A stretch of 11,863 nucleotides of DNA from an uncultured Frankiales bacterium (GTDB lineage: Bacteria > Actinomycetota > Actinomycetes > Mycobacteriales > SCTD01). The number at the start of each line of letters is the position of its first letter. Within the stretch, counting starts at the first letter, position 1. Location: NCBI GenBank assembly GCA_946479905.1, contig CAMLIA010000138.1, positions 1-11,863 of the forward strand, written 5' to 3'. Positions 11,734 through 11,863 of the stretch are shown one piece after another. Both the position numbers and the translations under genes were made by a program. The notes under the pieces were generated by a model. The model was not told where the DNA came from, ran no database searches, and saw only the letters and a program-made list of their open reading frames with translations.

Positions 11734-11749
11734 CGTGACGCAGGTCACG
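11734..11749. promoter_or_regulatory. Crp/GlxR-like operator palindrome
   Basis: CGTGACGCAGGTCACG is a perfect 6-4-6 dyad. Its GTGA-N6-TCAC core fits the Crp/GlxR consensus TGTGA-N6-TCACA and the Streptomyces form GTG-N6-GNCAC. It lies 20-35 bp upstream of the muramidase GTG, which would overlap the promoter and suggests repression or steric control. Binding is inferred. Confidence 0.45.
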
Positions 11750-11767
11750 GGTTCCAAACGTCACGAC

Positions 11768-11789
11768 CGGGTGAAATTCTCCTCACCCG
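11768..11789 (-). terminator. Possible hairpin terminator of the partial upstream gene
   Basis: CGGGTGA (11768-11774) pairs with TCACCCG (11783-11789) around an 8-nt AT-rich loop, 10 bp after the stop of the partial minus-strand gene. The stem is only 7 bp and no clear U-tract follows, so it is a weak terminator or could instead be an operator. Confidence 0.3.
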
Positions 11790-11799
11790 CGGGAGGGAC

Positions 11800-11863
11800 C
11801 TACTCGGCGCGGGAGATCTGGGTCATGGTGTCCTTGTCGACGACCTTGACGCGGGGTCGGGGG
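11800..11863 (-). CDS. C-terminal tail of an unidentified protein (5' end outside window)
   Basis: On the minus strand the last 20 codons before a TAG at 11802-11800 read through to the window edge, ending VKVVDKDTMTQISRAE. The codons favour G/C at third positions like the neighbours, and a short hairpin follows the stop, which supports a real gene end. Twenty residues are too few to name the protein. It lies 85 bp upstream of the muramidase start on the same strand. Confidence 0.5.
   Translation of the reverse strand, partial: PRPRVKVVDKDTMTQISRAE

Noticed and set aside
10398..11738. A 446-codon open frame antisense to the muramidase
   Set aside because: Same GC-driven shadow effect; no recognisable motifs, while the minus strand encodes a signal peptide, GH25 domain and repeats.

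Overview
The window is very GC-rich, with strong G/C preference at third codon positions, GTG starts and few Shine-Dalgarno sequences. Its gene content also fits a high-GC Actinomycetota (actinobacterial) chromosome: an IcmF-type acyl-CoA mutase with its MarR partner, LGFP cell-wall repeats, a soluble acyl-ACP desaturase, and an FdhF/YdeP plus FdhD pair. I cannot name the genus. There are no tRNA, rRNA, CRISPR, phage or transposase genes. No gap between genes exceeds 300 bp; the largest are 1444-1636 and 10212-10382, and each holds a long inverted repeat.

Layout: (1) 1-1443, plus strand: the C-terminal third of a fused isobutyryl-CoA mutase (icmF), overlapping by 8 bp a MarR-family regulator. 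(2) 1449-1550: a roughly 100-bp element bounded by 15-bp inverted repeats. (3) 1637-3115, plus strand: an orphan lipoprotein solute-binding protein with a long Gly/Ser/Thr linker. (4) 3112-6185: a divergent formate-dehydrogenase-type pair, fdhD (minus) and a YdeP-like molybdopterin oxidoreductase (plus), with 17 bp between the starts. (5) 6210-6722, plus strand: a small GAF-like protein with a textbook leaderless promoter lying over the end of the oxidoreductase gene. (6) 6734-10211, minus strand: acyl-ACP desaturase followed after 7 bp by phosphoenolpyruvate carboxylase, probably one transcript. (7) 10305-10373: a second inverted-repeat element. (8) 10383-11714, minus strand: a secreted GH25 muramidase with four LGFP repeats and a Crp-like operator upstream. 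(9) 11800-11863, minus strand: the last 20 codons of an unidentified gene.

Functionally this looks like core and peripheral metabolism: acyl-CoA rearrangement, amino-acid or acid uptake, formate-type redox chemistry with its sulfurtransferase, anaplerotic carbon fixation, fatty-acid desaturation and peptidoglycan remodelling. I see no clear undescribed multi-gene system. The least explained signals are the two inverted-repeat elements, the leaderless promoter feeding the GAF gene, and the Crp-like dyad.
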